64,000 bases of DNA from SIG437 sp045576235 (GCA_045576235.1 JAZNGA010000054.1:1-64000); one strand, 5' to 3'; counted from the stretch's first letter, positions 1-8,758 are shown. Numbers and translations: made by a program. The notes: generated by a model not told the origin, from the letters alone.

Positions 1-26
1 CTTCCCCTCAAGGGGAAGGCTTTTTT
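1..26 (+). terminator. Intrinsic terminator of a gene left of the window
   Basis: Stem CTTCCCC/GGGGAAG with loop TCAA is followed by GGC and six T. The stem may extend left beyond the window edge. It is palindromic, so it could also stop minus-strand transcription. Confidence 0.7.
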
Positions 27-84
27 GTCCCTTGTATATCAAACTTTATAATTAGGTGATAGAAAAGATGCAACTCATTCTACC

Positions 85-239
85 AGGAGTAAAAATGCTT
101 GCTCGCAAGGGCATTTTTACGACGCCGTCAATTGGCATACGCAGGCTGAAAGATTGCAGAAAGCCGTCAGGCTCTTAAGAATTTTATAAAATAAAATTCT
201 GTATATGCCAATTATATCATATACAACAAAAAATAACAA
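85..239. other. Structured intergenic DNA, possible small RNA
   Basis: The 302 bases between the left-edge terminator and the CofE-like gene hold no protein gene. They contain three perfect 10-bp inverted repeats: 89-98 with 111-120 (enclosing a smaller TTGC/GCAA hairpin), 178-187 with 191-200, and 130-139 with 204-213. The last pair encloses the second. A minus-strand promoter-like pair (TTGTTA at 234-239, 17-base spacer, TATAAT at 211-216, TGn extension) points into the structure. I recognise no known riboswitch or RNA family. A small RNA, a structured leader or a decayed palindromic element are all possible. Confidence 0.4.
211..239 (-). promoter_or_regulatory. Predicted minus-strand promoter
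   Basis: On the minus strand, TTGTTA (234-239), a 17-base spacer and TATAAT (211-216) preceded by TGA. It lies downstream of the terminator of the CofE-like gene, so it would start a separate transcript. Confidence 0.45.
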
Positions 240-272
240 CCTTCAGTAATCATTTTATTAGAGTAATAAAAT

Positions 273-305
273 AAGCACCACAAAAGAGGCTCTTTTGCGG
301 TGCTT
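273..305 (-). terminator. Terminator of the CofE-like gene
   Basis: A 15-bp stem (273-287 with 291-305, one A/C mismatch) has a GGC loop and is followed on the minus strand by a T-rich tract. It starts 24 bases after the stop codon. Confidence 0.75.
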
Positions 306-328
306 ATCAACTTTTATTATAATACGAA

Positions 329-1519
329 TCAGTCTGTTAGATTATCAAAATATCCCTGAACTAAAACAATAGGCGTTCCTTTATCGCCTGAGCCGCTTGT
401 TAAGTCGCACAGCGAACCAATCAAATCAGTTATGCGGCGTGGAGTTGTTCCCTGAGATGCCATATTGCCCGTGAGGTCACCATCTTTCTGCTTGATTGCT
501 TCTTCAATGGCTTTTTTGAGCTCTTCACCTTTAAGGTCAGCAAAATCATTATCTGCAAGATATTTAAGCTTCAGCTCATTAGGTGTTCCTTCAAGGCCCT
601 TTGTGTAGGCAGGTGAGACAATCGGGTCAGCAAGCTCCCATATTTTTCCCACGGGGTCTTTGAATGCGCCATCTCCGTAAACCATAACCTCAATATGCTT
701 TCCGCTGCGCTCCAAAAGCTTCTTCTGAACGCTTTCAACCATCTCAAAGCAATCCTGTGGGAAAAGCTTAACCATGTCCTCTGTTGACTTATTTGAACCC
801 AAAAGACCATATCTTTCATTAAATCCACTTCCGTCAACGGGAGCATTTAAAATTTCATCAAGACCTACAACCCTCTTTGCACCTGCATCTTTTAAGATGC
901 GCTTTGTGCGCGCGCGACTGTGAATGTCACAATTTAACACGCTGTCTGTATATTTAAGGATAACTCTCGGATCATTAGCAAGAACGATTTCTGCTTCCGC
1001 TCCGCATGAACGGATTAAATCCCCGTAATACTGAATATAGTCAACTCCTGTAAACGGATGCTTGTTTTCTCCGAAAAGCTCACGATATTTTGCTTCGCTT
1101 AAAACATCTGAATAAGGGTTAATTCCTGCTTCGTCAAGCTGGTCAAGCGACACTAAAGCATTACCAACTTCATCACTGGGATAATTAAGCATGAGAACGA
1201 TTTTTTTCGCTCCTTTTGCAATACCGCGAAGGCATATAGCAAAACGATTACGACTTAAGATGGGGAAAATAACGCCAACTGTTTCTCCACCCAATTTAGC
1301 CTTAACATCTTTTGCAATTGCATCAACCGATGCATAATTTCCCTGAGCGCGGGCAACAACAGATTCTGTGACTGCAACAACATCGCGGTCACGAAGCTCA
1401 AAACTCTCTGCTTCTGCAGCCTCTATAACACTGTTAACTACGATAGCGGCAATGTCATCTCCTTCACGGATAATTGGACAACGAATACCTCTTGAAATCG
1501 TACCTGTTCTTCTTTCCAT
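329..1519 (-). CDS. CofE-like protein (F420-0:L-glutamate ligase family)
   Basis: This 396-residue protein resembles the family of coenzyme F420-0:gamma-L-glutamyl ligase (CofE). The N-terminal half has the family pattern IRCPII followed by DRDVVAVTESVVARAQG, then a long acidic and glycine-rich region. The start is the ATG at 1519, which has GGAGGAG seven bases upstream. A longer reading to 1570 lacks a ribosome binding site. No other F420 gene is visible and Clostridia generally do not make F420, so it probably ligates an amino acid to another substrate. It is divergent from the LysR gene, whose product is its likely regulator. Family is fairly sure; function is unknown. Confidence 0.75.
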   Translation of the reverse strand: MERRTGTISRGIRCPIIREGDDIAAIVVNSVIEAAEAESFELRDRDVVAVTESVVARAQGNYASVDAIAKDVKAKLGGETVGVIFPILSRNRFAICLRGIAKGAKKIVLMLNYPSDEVGNALVSLDQLDEAGINPYSDVLSEAKYRELFGENKHPFTGVDYIQYYGDLIRSCGAEAEIVLANDPRVILKYTDSVLNCDIHSRARTKRILKDAGAKRVVGLDEILNAPVDGSGFNERYGLLGSNKSTEDMVKLFPQDCFEMVESVQKKLLERSGKHIEVMVYGDGAFKDPVGKIWELADPIVSPAYTKGLEGTPNELKLKYLADNDFADLKGEELKKAIEEAIKQKDGDLTGNMASQGTTPRRITDLIGSLCDLTSGSGDKGTPIVLVQGYFDNLTD

Positions 1520-1558
1520 AATATCTCCTCCACCTTCTTGACTTTCATCACATCTCCT

Positions 1559-1587
1559 ATTATAATACAATTATAAGCATAAGTAAA
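1559..1587 (-). promoter_or_regulatory. Promoter of the CofE-like gene
   Basis: On the minus strand, TTTACT (1582-1587), a 17-base spacer and TATAAT (1559-1564), about 40 bases upstream of the start codon. The LysR-type palindrome overlaps its -35 side. Confidence 0.55.
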
Positions 1588-1601
1588 GCAGATAATGCTT
1601 A
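1574..1601. promoter_or_regulatory. Candidate LysR operator
   Basis: TAAGCAT (1574-1580) and ATGCTTA (1595-1601) form a perfect 7-bp inverted repeat with a 14-base spacer. It lies between the divergent CofE-like and LysR genes and overlaps the predicted -35 of the former. This is where a LysR regulator would be expected to bind. Confidence 0.5.
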
Positions 1602-1624
1602 CAACTGTCATAAGGAGAACTTAT

Positions 1625-2518
1625 ATGAAAACTAAACTTGATTATTACAGGGTTTTCTACGAAACAGCCCTCCATTCTTCCTTTTCGCTCGCTGCACAGC
1701 ATCTTTACATCTCACAGTCAGCAATTTCCCAATGCATTCGTCAGTTAGAACAGGATTTAGATGCTCAGCTTTTCACGCGCTCGCGTCGTGGGGTGACGCT
1801 GACAAAGGAAGGCGCCGTCTTGTTTCAGAAGGTTGAGAGTGCTATGCATTCCATAGAGCAGGGGGAAACGCTTCTTGCAAGACTTCATCACTTAGACAGC
1901 GGCTCTTTGGTTATTGCCGCCGGAGACACCATCACCAGCCATTATCTTCTTCCTTATCTTGAACAGTTTCACGCAACCTATTCAGGAATCAGGATAGAAA
2001 TGGCAAATTCCTATTCTAAACATATGCTTGAGCTTGTGAAAGAAGGAAAGGCTGAGCTTGCTTTCGTGAACCTTCCCGTTGAAGATGCGGAAGATGATGA
2101 GCTTTGCATAAAGCCTTGCTCTGAAATTCACGATATTTTCGTCTGCGGGCCCGCGCACAATGTCAAGCCATCCTACAGTTGGGAGGAAATTGCAGAAGAA
2201 TCGCTCATTTTGCTTGAAAACAATTCTTCAACCCGTCATTATCTTAATCAAAAATTCAGAGAAAAAAACATAGAATTAAAACCACAGATTGAAATTGCTG
2301 CCCACGAACTTTTAATTCGTTTTGCATCAATTCATTTAGGCGTTTCCTGTGTTGTTGAAGAATTTTCAAAGGAAAGCCTTGAGCAGGGTGCTATTCTCCC
2401 TATGAAGCTTAGTCCGCCTCTTCCTCCACGCAGCATTGGCTATGCTTATCTGCGCCACACGCCCTTGTCTCATGCTGCTTTGGCTTTTTTAAAATTAATT
2501 CAGCAAGCTGATGGATGA
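1625..2518 (+). CDS. LysR-family transcriptional regulator
   Basis: A 297-residue LysR protein. Residues 1-60 form the winged helix-turn-helix (SLAAQHLYISQSAISQCIRQ, then LEQDLDAQLFTRSRRGVTLT). Residues from about 85 form the periplasmic-binding-protein-like effector domain (SGSLVIAAGDTITSHYLLP). The ATG at 1625 is chosen because AAGGAG sits seven bases upstream; an earlier ATG at 1595 has no site. The gene is divergent from the CofE-like gene, the usual arrangement for a LysR regulator and its target. The effector is unknown. Confidence 0.9.
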   Translation: MKTKLDYYRVFYETALHSSFSLAAQHLYISQSAISQCIRQLEQDLDAQLFTRSRRGVTLTKEGAVLFQKVESAMHSIEQGETLLARLHHLDSGSLVIAAGDTITSHYLLPYLEQFHATYSGIRIEMANSYSKHMLELVKEGKAELAFVNLPVEDAEDDELCIKPCSEIHDIFVCGPAHNVKPSYSWEEIAEESLILLENNSSTRHYLNQKFREKNIELKPQIEIAAHELLIRFASIHLGVSCVVEEFSKESLEQGAILPMKLSPPLPPRSIGYAYLRHTPLSHAALAFLKLIQQADG

Positions 2519-2574
2519 TAAGAAGATTAAAATTTTATATCCCTGAAAATCAAAATTGTTCTTTTGGCAAAAAA

Positions 2575-2601
2575 CACCGCAAAGGAAAATCCTTTGCGGT
2601 G
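2575..2601. terminator. Bidirectional terminator between LysR and ispH/S1
   Basis: A perfect 12-bp stem, CACCGCAAAGGA with its complement, and an AAA loop. T-rich tracts flank it on both strands, so it can end both convergent genes. Confidence 0.85.
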
Positions 2602-2620
2602 AAAATTTTTAATTATCTTA

Positions 2621-4654
2621 TTATTCTTCTTCAACAGCCTCTTCAGCAACTTCAACACCTAAAGCGTCACCAATTGTTGAATCAAGCTCTTCTTTATATT
2701 CAAGAGTCGGTTCTTCCTCTTCCTTTGTTTCTTCAGGAGCTTCTTCTAAAACAGGAGCTTCTTCAGGAAGAAGTGCTCTGATGCTTAAGCTGATTTTCTT
2801 AGCTTCCCAGTCAATTTCAGTTATCTTAACATTAACTTCCTGACCGATTTCAAGCTCGTCCTGCGGTTTCGCAATTCTCTTATTTGCAATCTGAGAAATG
2901 TGGATAAGACCATCAACAGACGGGAGAATTTCAGCAAATGCACCAAACGGGAGCATTCTCACGATTTTAACAGAAATCTCATCATCAACATTTAATTTTG
3001 ATTTAGCGATTTCCCAAGGATTATCTTCAGCTTTTTTGAAGCCTAAAGAAATCTTCTTTGTTTCTTCGTTTATGTCTTTAATATAAACTTCGATTGAATC
3101 TCCAACTGAAATAACATCAGACGGATGTTTTATTCTTGACCAGCTAAGTTCAGAAATGTGAACTAAAGCCTCAACTCCGCCAAGGTCAACAAAAGCACCG
3201 AAGTTTGTGATTGATTTAACAACGCCATTATATTTCTTGCCAACTTCAGCTGCTTCCCAGAATTTAGCTTCAAGCTCTTTTTTCTGAGCAACTAAAACAT
3301 TTTTAACAGAACCAACGATGCGTTTTCTTCTGTCATTAACATCAATAATAACGAATGGAACTGTTGTTCCAACGAGTGATGACAAATCGCTTAAATATCT
3401 GTCATTTGCCTGTGAAGCAGGAACAAACACGCGATTTCCCTTGTAGTTTACAATCATACCGCCGTTAACAAGGTTTGCAACCTTGCCTTCTAAGATTGTG
3501 CCTTCTTCAAAGAATTTCTGGATGTTTGACCATGTTTTGATTGAGTCAAGCTTTCTTTTTGAAAGCATGATGTTGCCGTCTGCGTCATTAACTCTGACAA
3601 CAAACACCTCAATCTCGTCGCCGACTTTCACAACATCCTTCGGCTCGAGTGACGGATCATCAGAAATTTCCGATGCCGGAATGAAACCGTCCTGCTTTAC
3701 CTTGAGGTCAACTACAACCTCTGTAGGTCTAACTTCAATTACGGTTCCGGTTACTACGTCTCCTGTATTTAAAGTTTTTAGTGACTCCTCAAATAGTGTC
3801 GCAAAGTTTTGTTCTTGGTTTTCCATTTTGTTAATTGCCTCCTTTATTATAACCGCAGGAGTAGATGCCCCCGCAGTAATTCCAACATGTTTATTTTTCA
3901 GCGCTTCCGGATTCTCCAAATCATCTATAGATTCTAAGAAGTATGTATCAGGACACACGCTTTTTGCTATGTCGTAGAGCTTCTGGCTGTTGGAGCTGTT
4001 GCACCCGCCAAGCACTATCATAGCGTCAACTTTTTTTGCAAGCTCCCGAGCCTCTGCTTGTCTTTCTTCAGTAGCATTACATATTGTATCAAATAACATA
4101 GCCTTTTGGCAAGTTTTTTTTAAAATTTTTGCGATTTTTTTTAAAATATTTTTGTCAAAGGTTGTCTGAGCAACAATGCACGCCTCTTTTTCTGTTCCCA
4201 AAAAGCCTTCCGCCTGCTCCTCATTTTCAATTATAACCGCCGAATTTTTGCACCAACCATTAATTCCTATGACCTCAGGATGAGCTTTGTCGCCGATTAT
4301 TATAATTTCCTTTCCTTCGTCATAATTTTTTTTGACAATGTTATGTATTTTTTTCACAAAAGGACAAGTCACATCTAAAAACTTTATGCCCTTTTCAATC
4401 ATCTCATCACACACAGCCTCGCTGACACCGTGCGTCCTTATAATCACAGTCTCGTCTGATGCTGCCTCGTTTGCGCTAAAAATGCATCTGACTCCAAGCT
4501 CAGAAAGCTCGCTCACAACTTTACTGTTATGAATGATTGGGCCAAGCGTGCAATATTTCTTTCCTTTGTCTTTTGCACAATCATAAACTATGTCCAATGC
4601 CCTTGCAACACCAAAGCAAAAGCCTGCTGTTTCAGCAACTGAGACCTTCAACAT
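2621..4654 (-). CDS. ispH: IspH fused to ribosomal protein S1
   Basis: A 677-residue fusion. Residues 1 to about 283 are IspH (LytB), the 4Fe-4S enzyme that reduces HMBDP to IPP and DMAPP in the last step of the MEP isoprenoid pathway. The three cluster cysteines are visible in AGFCFGV, DVTCPFV and LGGCNSS. From about residue 295, four S1 RNA-binding repeats follow (GDVVTGTVIEV, GTILEGKVANL, GKKYNGVVKSI, DDEISVKIVRM), then an acidic Glu-rich tail. This fusion is established in Clostridia. ATG 4654 fits AAGGTGG spacing; a GTG at 4660 is an alternative. It overlaps the end of plsC by 23 bases and is the last gene of cmk-plsC-ispH/S1. Confidence 0.95.
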   Translation of the reverse strand: MLKVSVAETAGFCFGVARALDIVYDCAKDKGKKYCTLGPIIHNSKVVSELSELGVRCIFSANEAASDETVIIRTHGVSEAVCDEMIEKGIKFLDVTCPFVKKIHNIVKKNYDEGKEIIIIGDKAHPEVIGINGWCKNSAVIIENEEQAEGFLGTEKEACIVAQTTFDKNILKKIAKILKKTCQKAMLFDTICNATEERQAEARELAKKVDAMIVLGGCNSSNSQKLYDIAKSVCPDTYFLESIDDLENPEALKNKHVGITAGASTPAVIIKEAINKMENQEQNFATLFEESLKTLNTGDVVTGTVIEVRPTEVVVDLKVKQDGFIPASEISDDPSLEPKDVVKVGDEIEVFVVRVNDADGNIMLSKRKLDSIKTWSNIQKFFEEGTILEGKVANLVNGGMIVNYKGNRVFVPASQANDRYLSDLSSLVGTTVPFVIIDVNDRRKRIVGSVKNVLVAQKKELEAKFWEAAEVGKKYNGVVKSITNFGAFVDLGGVEALVHISELSWSRIKHPSDVISVGDSIEVYIKDINEETKKISLGFKKAEDNPWEIAKSKLNVDDEISVKIVRMLPFGAFAEILPSVDGLIHISQIANKRIAKPQDELEIGQEVNVKITEIDWEAKKISLSIRALLPEEAPVLEEAPEETKEEEEPTLEYKEELDSTIGDALGVEVAEEAVEEE

Positions 4655-5234
4655 TTTCACCTGCCACCTTCAGCACACCTACCATAATCTGTTTGCTGAA
4701 TTCATATATTTCATCGTGGGAAAGCTTTGAGCCATCCTCGCTTTTAACATAGATTGGCTCCCCAACGAAAATTTCAATTTTTCTTAAAAATCCATATTTT
4801 CCTTTTATTGCAATCGGCACCACGGGAGCTTTCGTTTTTTCAGCAATCATAGCAACTCCTGATTTGATTTCACGAGTCTCTCCCTCTTTAACGCGCGTGC
4901 CTTCCGGGAAGATTGCTATACATTCTCCGTTTTTTATTATTTTCATTGCATTTTTAATTGCGCCTACATCTGCGGCACCGCGATTGACAGGAAACGCTCC
5001 TGCCCACTTCATAACTTTCGCAAACAGCGAATTTGAAAAAAGCTCCTGCTTTGCCATAAAGAAAATACGACGGGGCATAAGAGCTGCACACAAAACACCA
5101 TCCCAGTTGCTTTTGTGGTTCGCCGCAACAATAGCTCCCCCTTCTTTCGGGAAGTTTTCAATATTATGTACTTTAAGTCTGAAAAATATATGCAAAAAGC
5201 ACTTTATAAGAAACTTTACAATTTTAAAAAGCAT
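4632..5234 (-). CDS. plsC: 1-acylglycerol-3-phosphate acyltransferase (PlsC)
   Basis: A 200-residue membrane-associated acyltransferase that makes phosphatidic acid from lysophosphatidic acid. The HX4D catalytic motif is NHKSNWD at residues 38-44, and the glycerophosphate-binding motif is FPEGTRVKEGE. A hydrophobic N-terminus probably anchors it to the membrane. It follows cmk by two bases and overlaps ispH/S1, so the three genes are co-translated. The cmk-plsC-ispH order is common in Clostridia. Confidence 0.9.
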   Translation of the reverse strand: MLFKIVKFLIKCFLHIFFRLKVHNIENFPKEGGAIVAANHKSNWDGVLCAALMPRRIFFMAKQELFSNSLFAKVMKWAGAFPVNRGAADVGAIKNAMKIIKNGECIAIFPEGTRVKEGETREIKSGVAMIAEKTKAPVVPIAIKGKYGFLRKIEIFVGEPIYVKSEDGSKLSHDEIYEFSKQIMVGVLKVAGENVEGLSC

Positions 5235-5236
5235 TT

Positions 5237-5905
5237 TTAAATCCTCTCTTTAATCAAGCCAAGTAAGAGCTCAAAAGATTCTTCGAATGTGTTTCCCGTT
5301 GTGTCAACCGTGATGCTGTCAGGAGCGGCTTTGAGCGGAGAAAACTCGCGCGATGAATCATTTTTATCTCTGTAGAGCATATCTTGATAAACATCCTCAT
5401 ATTCAACCTTCTGACCTTTTTCCAGAAGCTCTGCATATCGTCTTTTCGCTCTTTCTTCGTTTGAAGCTGTCAGGAAAATTTTTATATCTGCATCAGGAAG
5501 GACATATGTTCCGATATCGCGTCCGTCCATGAGCACATTATGTGATTTCGCCATTTCTCTCTGAAGCTCAACAAGCCTCAGTCTGACTCTCTTTATAGCT
5601 GACACATCAGATGCGGCAATTGATGCTTCAGGCGTTCTGATTTCGCTTGTCACATCCTCTCCGTTTAAGAGAACCTTCTGTCCTTTTTCAGAAGAATATG
5701 TGATGTCAATTGAAATTTGTTCCACGCAGTCTGCAGCTTTATCACTTTCTTCTTTTATGTTTATATTCTTTCGAAGACAATAAAGACCTGCCGCACGATA
5801 CATTGCACCTGTGTCAATATAAACAAAACCCAGCTCTTTTGCAAGTTTTTTTGACAGAGTGCTCTTTCCTGCACCGGAAGGTCCATCTATAGCAATTTTA
5901 ATCAC
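5237..5905 (-). CDS. cmk: Cytidylate kinase
   Basis: A 222-residue CMP/dCMP kinase for pyrimidine nucleotide supply. The Walker A loop is GPSGAGKST at residues 8-16, followed by YIDTGAMYRA and the CMP-binding motif MDGRDIGT. The GTG at 5905 is preferred, with AGGGGG seven bases upstream; TTG at 5908 is an adjacent alternative. It is the first gene of the cmk-plsC-ispH/S1 operon and has a good promoter upstream. Confidence 0.95.
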   Translation of the reverse strand: MIKIAIDGPSGAGKSTLSKKLAKELGFVYIDTGAMYRAAGLYCLRKNINIKEESDKAADCVEQISIDITYSSEKGQKVLLNGEDVTSEIRTPEASIAASDVSAIKRVRLRLVELQREMAKSHNVLMDGRDIGTYVLPDADIKIFLTASNEERAKRRYAELLEKGQKVEYEDVYQDMLYRDKNDSSREFSPLKAAPDSITVDTTGNTFEESFELLLGLIKERI

Positions 5906-5941
5906 CAAATCGCCCCCTAAACATTTTTAAACACGACTTTT

Positions 5942-5970
5942 ATTATACAATATTTTGTCCTTTATTACAA
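5942..5970 (-). promoter_or_regulatory. Promoter of the cmk operon
   Basis: On the minus strand, TTGTAA (5965-5970), a 17-base spacer and TATAAT (5942-5947), 37 bases before the GTG start. It fits a housekeeping sigma-A promoter. Confidence 0.65.
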
Positions 5971-6105
5971 GATATATTTTTAAAATTTGTCAGAAAAGAA
6001 GATTTTCTTCCCCCAAAAATTTTCAATCTCTCTTTTAATCAGACTTTCCGCCAAAACAAAAGGATATTGGCAATTAAAAAAACTGCAAATATCCCGTCGT
6101 GATGC

Positions 6106-7005
6106 TCATTTCATAGTATGCTTATTCAATTTAGCGCAACCATTTTCCAAAATCTTGCCAAGACTTACATTAAACCCAAATTTCTCTACAGCACAAATCA
6201 GCTCAGTTTCTGTGAGCAATGTCCCTTCCCGCATATTTTTGTCTGTCACATATATGATGTGAAAACAATCATAGCCAAACCGCCTGATAAGCTCTCCTGC
6301 CCTCACATCACTTCTTGCTGTCAGAATCTTTGTCGGCAAATATCTCACCCTTTTCAGCTTTGACCTCGAATTCATAATTTCCCGCATTATAATATAATTT
6401 TTTCTTGTCTCCTCTCCTGTCATATTAAATGCAAGAAACGCCGCAATCATCACAAGACTGATATTGAATTTTGTTAAAATCAGCACAGCGACTCCAAAAA
6501 CAGCCAGTGTCACAACAACTATCTTTTCTGCTTTACGATGAAATGCCATAGCATTTATGTAGCCCGTGTGCGTAACTAAAAAGACTCTGAAAATTCTTCC
6601 TCCATCAAGAGGCATGCAGGGAAGAAGGTTAACAAGGAGCATTAAAACATTAATATATTTAAAGAAAAAAAGGCTTGTCCCGCCCCAGATAAACATTTTT
6701 TCCATTATGATGCTGATGCATATCATAAGGAGATTTGAAAAGGGCCCTGAAATGGCTATAATTGCCTCTTTCATCGGATTTTTTATCAAATTGTCTGCCA
6801 GCCTCAGCGTGATTCCAAACGGCATCAGGATAATGCTTTTTACCTTCACCGATAAGAGAAGTGCGGCAAAAAGGTGAAAAAGTTCATGTATTGTGGCTAT
6901 TGAATACGCGAGCAGAAGAGTATGCGTGGCTTTTGCATAATAAGAAATCACAAAAAGCGGAAGGATAGCAGCGCTCACATAGAAGAATTTTGTAATTTTT
7001 ATCAT
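6106..7005 (-). CDS. spoIVFB: SpoIVFB-like M50 site-2 protease
   Basis: A 299-residue multi-pass membrane metalloprotease. The zinc motif HELFH lies in a transmembrane helix near residue 40, and the third ligand is in NLLPCMPLDGGRI near residue 130. This matches SpoIVFB, which cleaves pro-sigma-K in the mother cell during sporulation. The C-terminal third is soluble and may be a degenerate CBS-like regulatory region. ATG 7005 has AGAAGG upstream; reading back to 7074 would overlap the upstream gene without a ribosome site. It follows the M23 gene by 22 bases, the spoIVFA-spoIVFB order. Confidence 0.85.
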   Translation of the reverse strand: MIKITKFFYVSAAILPLFVISYYAKATHTLLLAYSIATIHELFHLFAALLLSVKVKSIILMPFGITLRLADNLIKNPMKEAIIAISGPFSNLLMICISIIMEKMFIWGGTSLFFFKYINVLMLLVNLLPCMPLDGGRIFRVFLVTHTGYINAMAFHRKAEKIVVVTLAVFGVAVLILTKFNISLVMIAAFLAFNMTGEETRKNYIIMREIMNSRSKLKRVRYLPTKILTARSDVRAGELIRRFGYDCFHIIYVTDKNMREGTLLTETELICAVEKFGFNVSLGKILENGCAKLNKHTMK

Positions 7006-7027
7006 TATGTATGACCTTCTCTTTCTG

Positions 7028-7717
7028 TTATTTAAAATTGATAAATTCTTCAGGATTGAGCCAGTTTTCCCCATCTCTTATCTCAAAATGGAGATGTGGT
7101 CCCGTGGCTGTTCCTGTTGAGCCGACCTTTGCAATCATCTGTCCCGCCTGAATTTCGTCCCCCGCTTTAGCTATAATTTCACTGCAATGTGCATACAGTG
7201 TCACAATACCTTCTCCGTGATCCACTATTATGTGTTTCCCATACTCGTCATCCTCTAAAATCTCTTTTGCAACTCCCTTCTGTGAACAGACAATTTTTTC
7301 ACCTTCAGGAGCTGATATGTCAACTCCATAGTGAAATTTTTCAACATTTTCCGTAGGATGCTGTCTCATTCCAAACGGGGACTGGAGCACACCTTCAAGA
7401 GGTAAAACCATATTTAAAAGAACTTCTTTTCCCTCCGTTTTTGTCTCCTTTTCAGAAAAATATTTCCGGGCAAAGCTTTTTAAGTCATCAGGTATTTTTT
7501 TGAAATCGGTATTATGTGACAGAATAAATTTCACAATGTTTTTTTCAAAAGTCTTTGTTCCCTCAGGAGACATATTAATTGACAGTGCGAGCGCTAAAAT
7601 CACGAGGCTCGTCGCCCCTTGCTTGATTAAAAGCTTTTTAAAGGGGAGTCCTTCTGCATTTCCTATGCGCTCCACTCTTTTTGCTCCTTTTAACTCTCTT
7701 CTATATACATTTTCCAT
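7028..7717 (-). CDS. spoIVFA: SpoIVFA-like M23 peptidase-domain protein
   Basis: A 229-residue protein with one transmembrane helix at about residues 33-50 and a C-terminal M23 (LytM) domain from about residue 110. The zinc ligands are present (HYGVDIS and HLHFEI), so the fold may be catalytic or peptidoglycan-binding. Beside an M50 protease it fits SpoIVFA, which restrains and positions SpoIVFB in the outer forespore membrane. The ATG has GAGGG eight bases upstream. A generic cell-wall peptidase is the alternative. Confidence 0.8.
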   Translation of the reverse strand: MENVYRRELKGAKRVERIGNAEGLPFKKLLIKQGATSLVILALALSINMSPEGTKTFEKNIVKFILSHNTDFKKIPDDLKSFARKYFSEKETKTEGKEVLLNMVLPLEGVLQSPFGMRQHPTENVEKFHYGVDISAPEGEKIVCSQKGVAKEILEDDEYGKHIIVDHGEGIVTLYAHCSEIIAKAGDEIQAGQMIAKVGSTGTATGPHLHFEIRDGENWLNPEEFINFK

Positions 7718-7750
7718 ATTTCACACCCTCTTTTCACAAACTTTTGTCAC

Positions 7751-7793
7751 AAAAAAAAGAACTTGTCTAATACATATTGTATTAAACAAGCTC
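7751..7793 (-). terminator. Terminator of the aldolase gene
   Basis: A near-perfect 16-bp stem (7759-7774 with 7778-7793, two mismatches) with a three-base loop is followed on the minus strand by eight T. It separates fba from spoIVFA. Confidence 0.85.
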
Positions 7794-7822
7794 TGTTTTT
7801 ATTACTTATTTGTTTAACAAAA

Positions 7823-8758
7823 TCACGCTTTGCCGTCGCAACCTAAAACATTGACAATCTTGTTTTTAACGAGACCTTTGATAGCTTCTCTTGCAGGTTT
7901 TAAATACTGTCTTGGGTCAAAGTGTGACGGATTTTCATTGAAATATTTTCTCACTGTTCCTGTGAGTGCTAAACGAAGGTCAGAGTCAATGTTAATCTTG
8001 CAGACTGCACTTCTTGCAGCTTCTCTCAACATATCTTCCGGAATACCAATAGCATCAGGCATCTGACCGCCATTTGCATTAATCATATCAACGAATTCAG
8101 GAATAACACTTGATGCACCGTGAAGAACTATCGGGAAGTTAGGAAGTCTGTTTTCAACTTCTTTTAAAATGTCAAATCTGAGCTGTGGTTTCTGACCCGG
8201 CTTGAATTTGTAAGCGCCGTGGCTTGTTCCGATAGCAATTGCAAGTGAGTCAACGCCTGTTCTTGTAACGAAGTCAACAACCTGATCAGGATTTGTGTAT
8301 GAAGCATCTTCGTCAGAAACATTAACATCATCTTCAATGCCTGCGAGTCTTCCGAGCTCACCCTCAACAACAACGCCACGAGCGTGTGCATAATCAACAA
8401 CCTTCTTTGTTAAAGCGATGTTGTCTTCGTATGAATGATGTGAACCGTCAATCATAACTGATGTGAAACCACCATCAATACATGACTGGCAAAGTTCAAA
8501 TGTGTCACCATGGTCTAAGTGAAGAGCAATCGGGAGACCTGTCTCAATGATAGCAGCTTCAACAAGCTTCATAAGATATGTGTGGTTAGCATATTTTCTT
8601 GCACCTGAAGAAACCTGAAGAATAAGCGGTGCATTAACCTCTTTTGCAGCCTCTGTGATACCCTGCACGATTTCCATGTTGTTTACATTGAAAGCACCGA
8701 TAGCATATCCGCCGTCATAGGCTTTCTGGAACATTTCCTTAGTTGTTACTAATGGCAT
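7823..8758 (-). CDS. fba: Class II fructose-bisphosphate aldolase
   Basis: A 311-residue zinc-dependent aldolase that splits fructose-1,6-bisphosphate into DHAP and G3P. Seen are the catalytic HLDHGD, the zinc ligands in EGELG, GTSHGAYKFK and VLHGASS, and the phosphate-binding NIDSDLR. The protein is full length. It is a single-gene unit with AAGGAG before the ATG and a strong terminator. Its codons look optimised (few ATA), as expected for an abundant glycolytic enzyme. Confidence 0.97.
   Translation of the reverse strand: MPLVTTKEMFQKAYDGGYAIGAFNVNNMEIVQGITEAAKEVNAPLILQVSSGARKYANHTYLMKLVEAAIIETGLPIALHLDHGDTFELCQSCIDGGFTSVMIDGSHHSYEDNIALTKKVVDYAHARGVVVEGELGRLAGIEDDVNVSDEDASYTNPDQVVDFVTRTGVDSLAIAIGTSHGAYKFKPGQKPQLRFDILKEVENRLPNFPIVLHGASSVIPEFVDMINANGGQMPDAIGIPEDMLREAARSAVCKINIDSDLRLALTGTVRKYFNENPSHFDPRQYLKPAREAIKGLVKNKIVNVLGCDGKA

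Noticed and set aside
329..1519. Evidence that the organism makes coenzyme F420
   Set aside because: Only a CofE-like gene is present; no cofC, cofD or fbiC homologue lies in the window, and Clostridia use CofE relatives without F420.
2515..2781. Small plus-strand frame after the LysR gene
   Set aside because: It runs through the shared terminator and into the antisense of the S1 tail, giving a Leu/Gln-rich low-complexity product.
3483..3977. Plus-strand open frame opposite ispH/S1
   Set aside because: Ser/Thr-rich shadow of the antisense strand of a well-conserved gene, without ribosome site or known motif. The same applies to similar long frames opposite gyrA, gyrB, fba and PFOR.
6106..7074. 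Longer reading of the M50 protease starting at 7074
   Set aside because: It would overlap the M23 gene by 47 bases and has no ribosome site. The ATG at 7005 begins at the first hydrophobic segment and has AGAAGG upstream.
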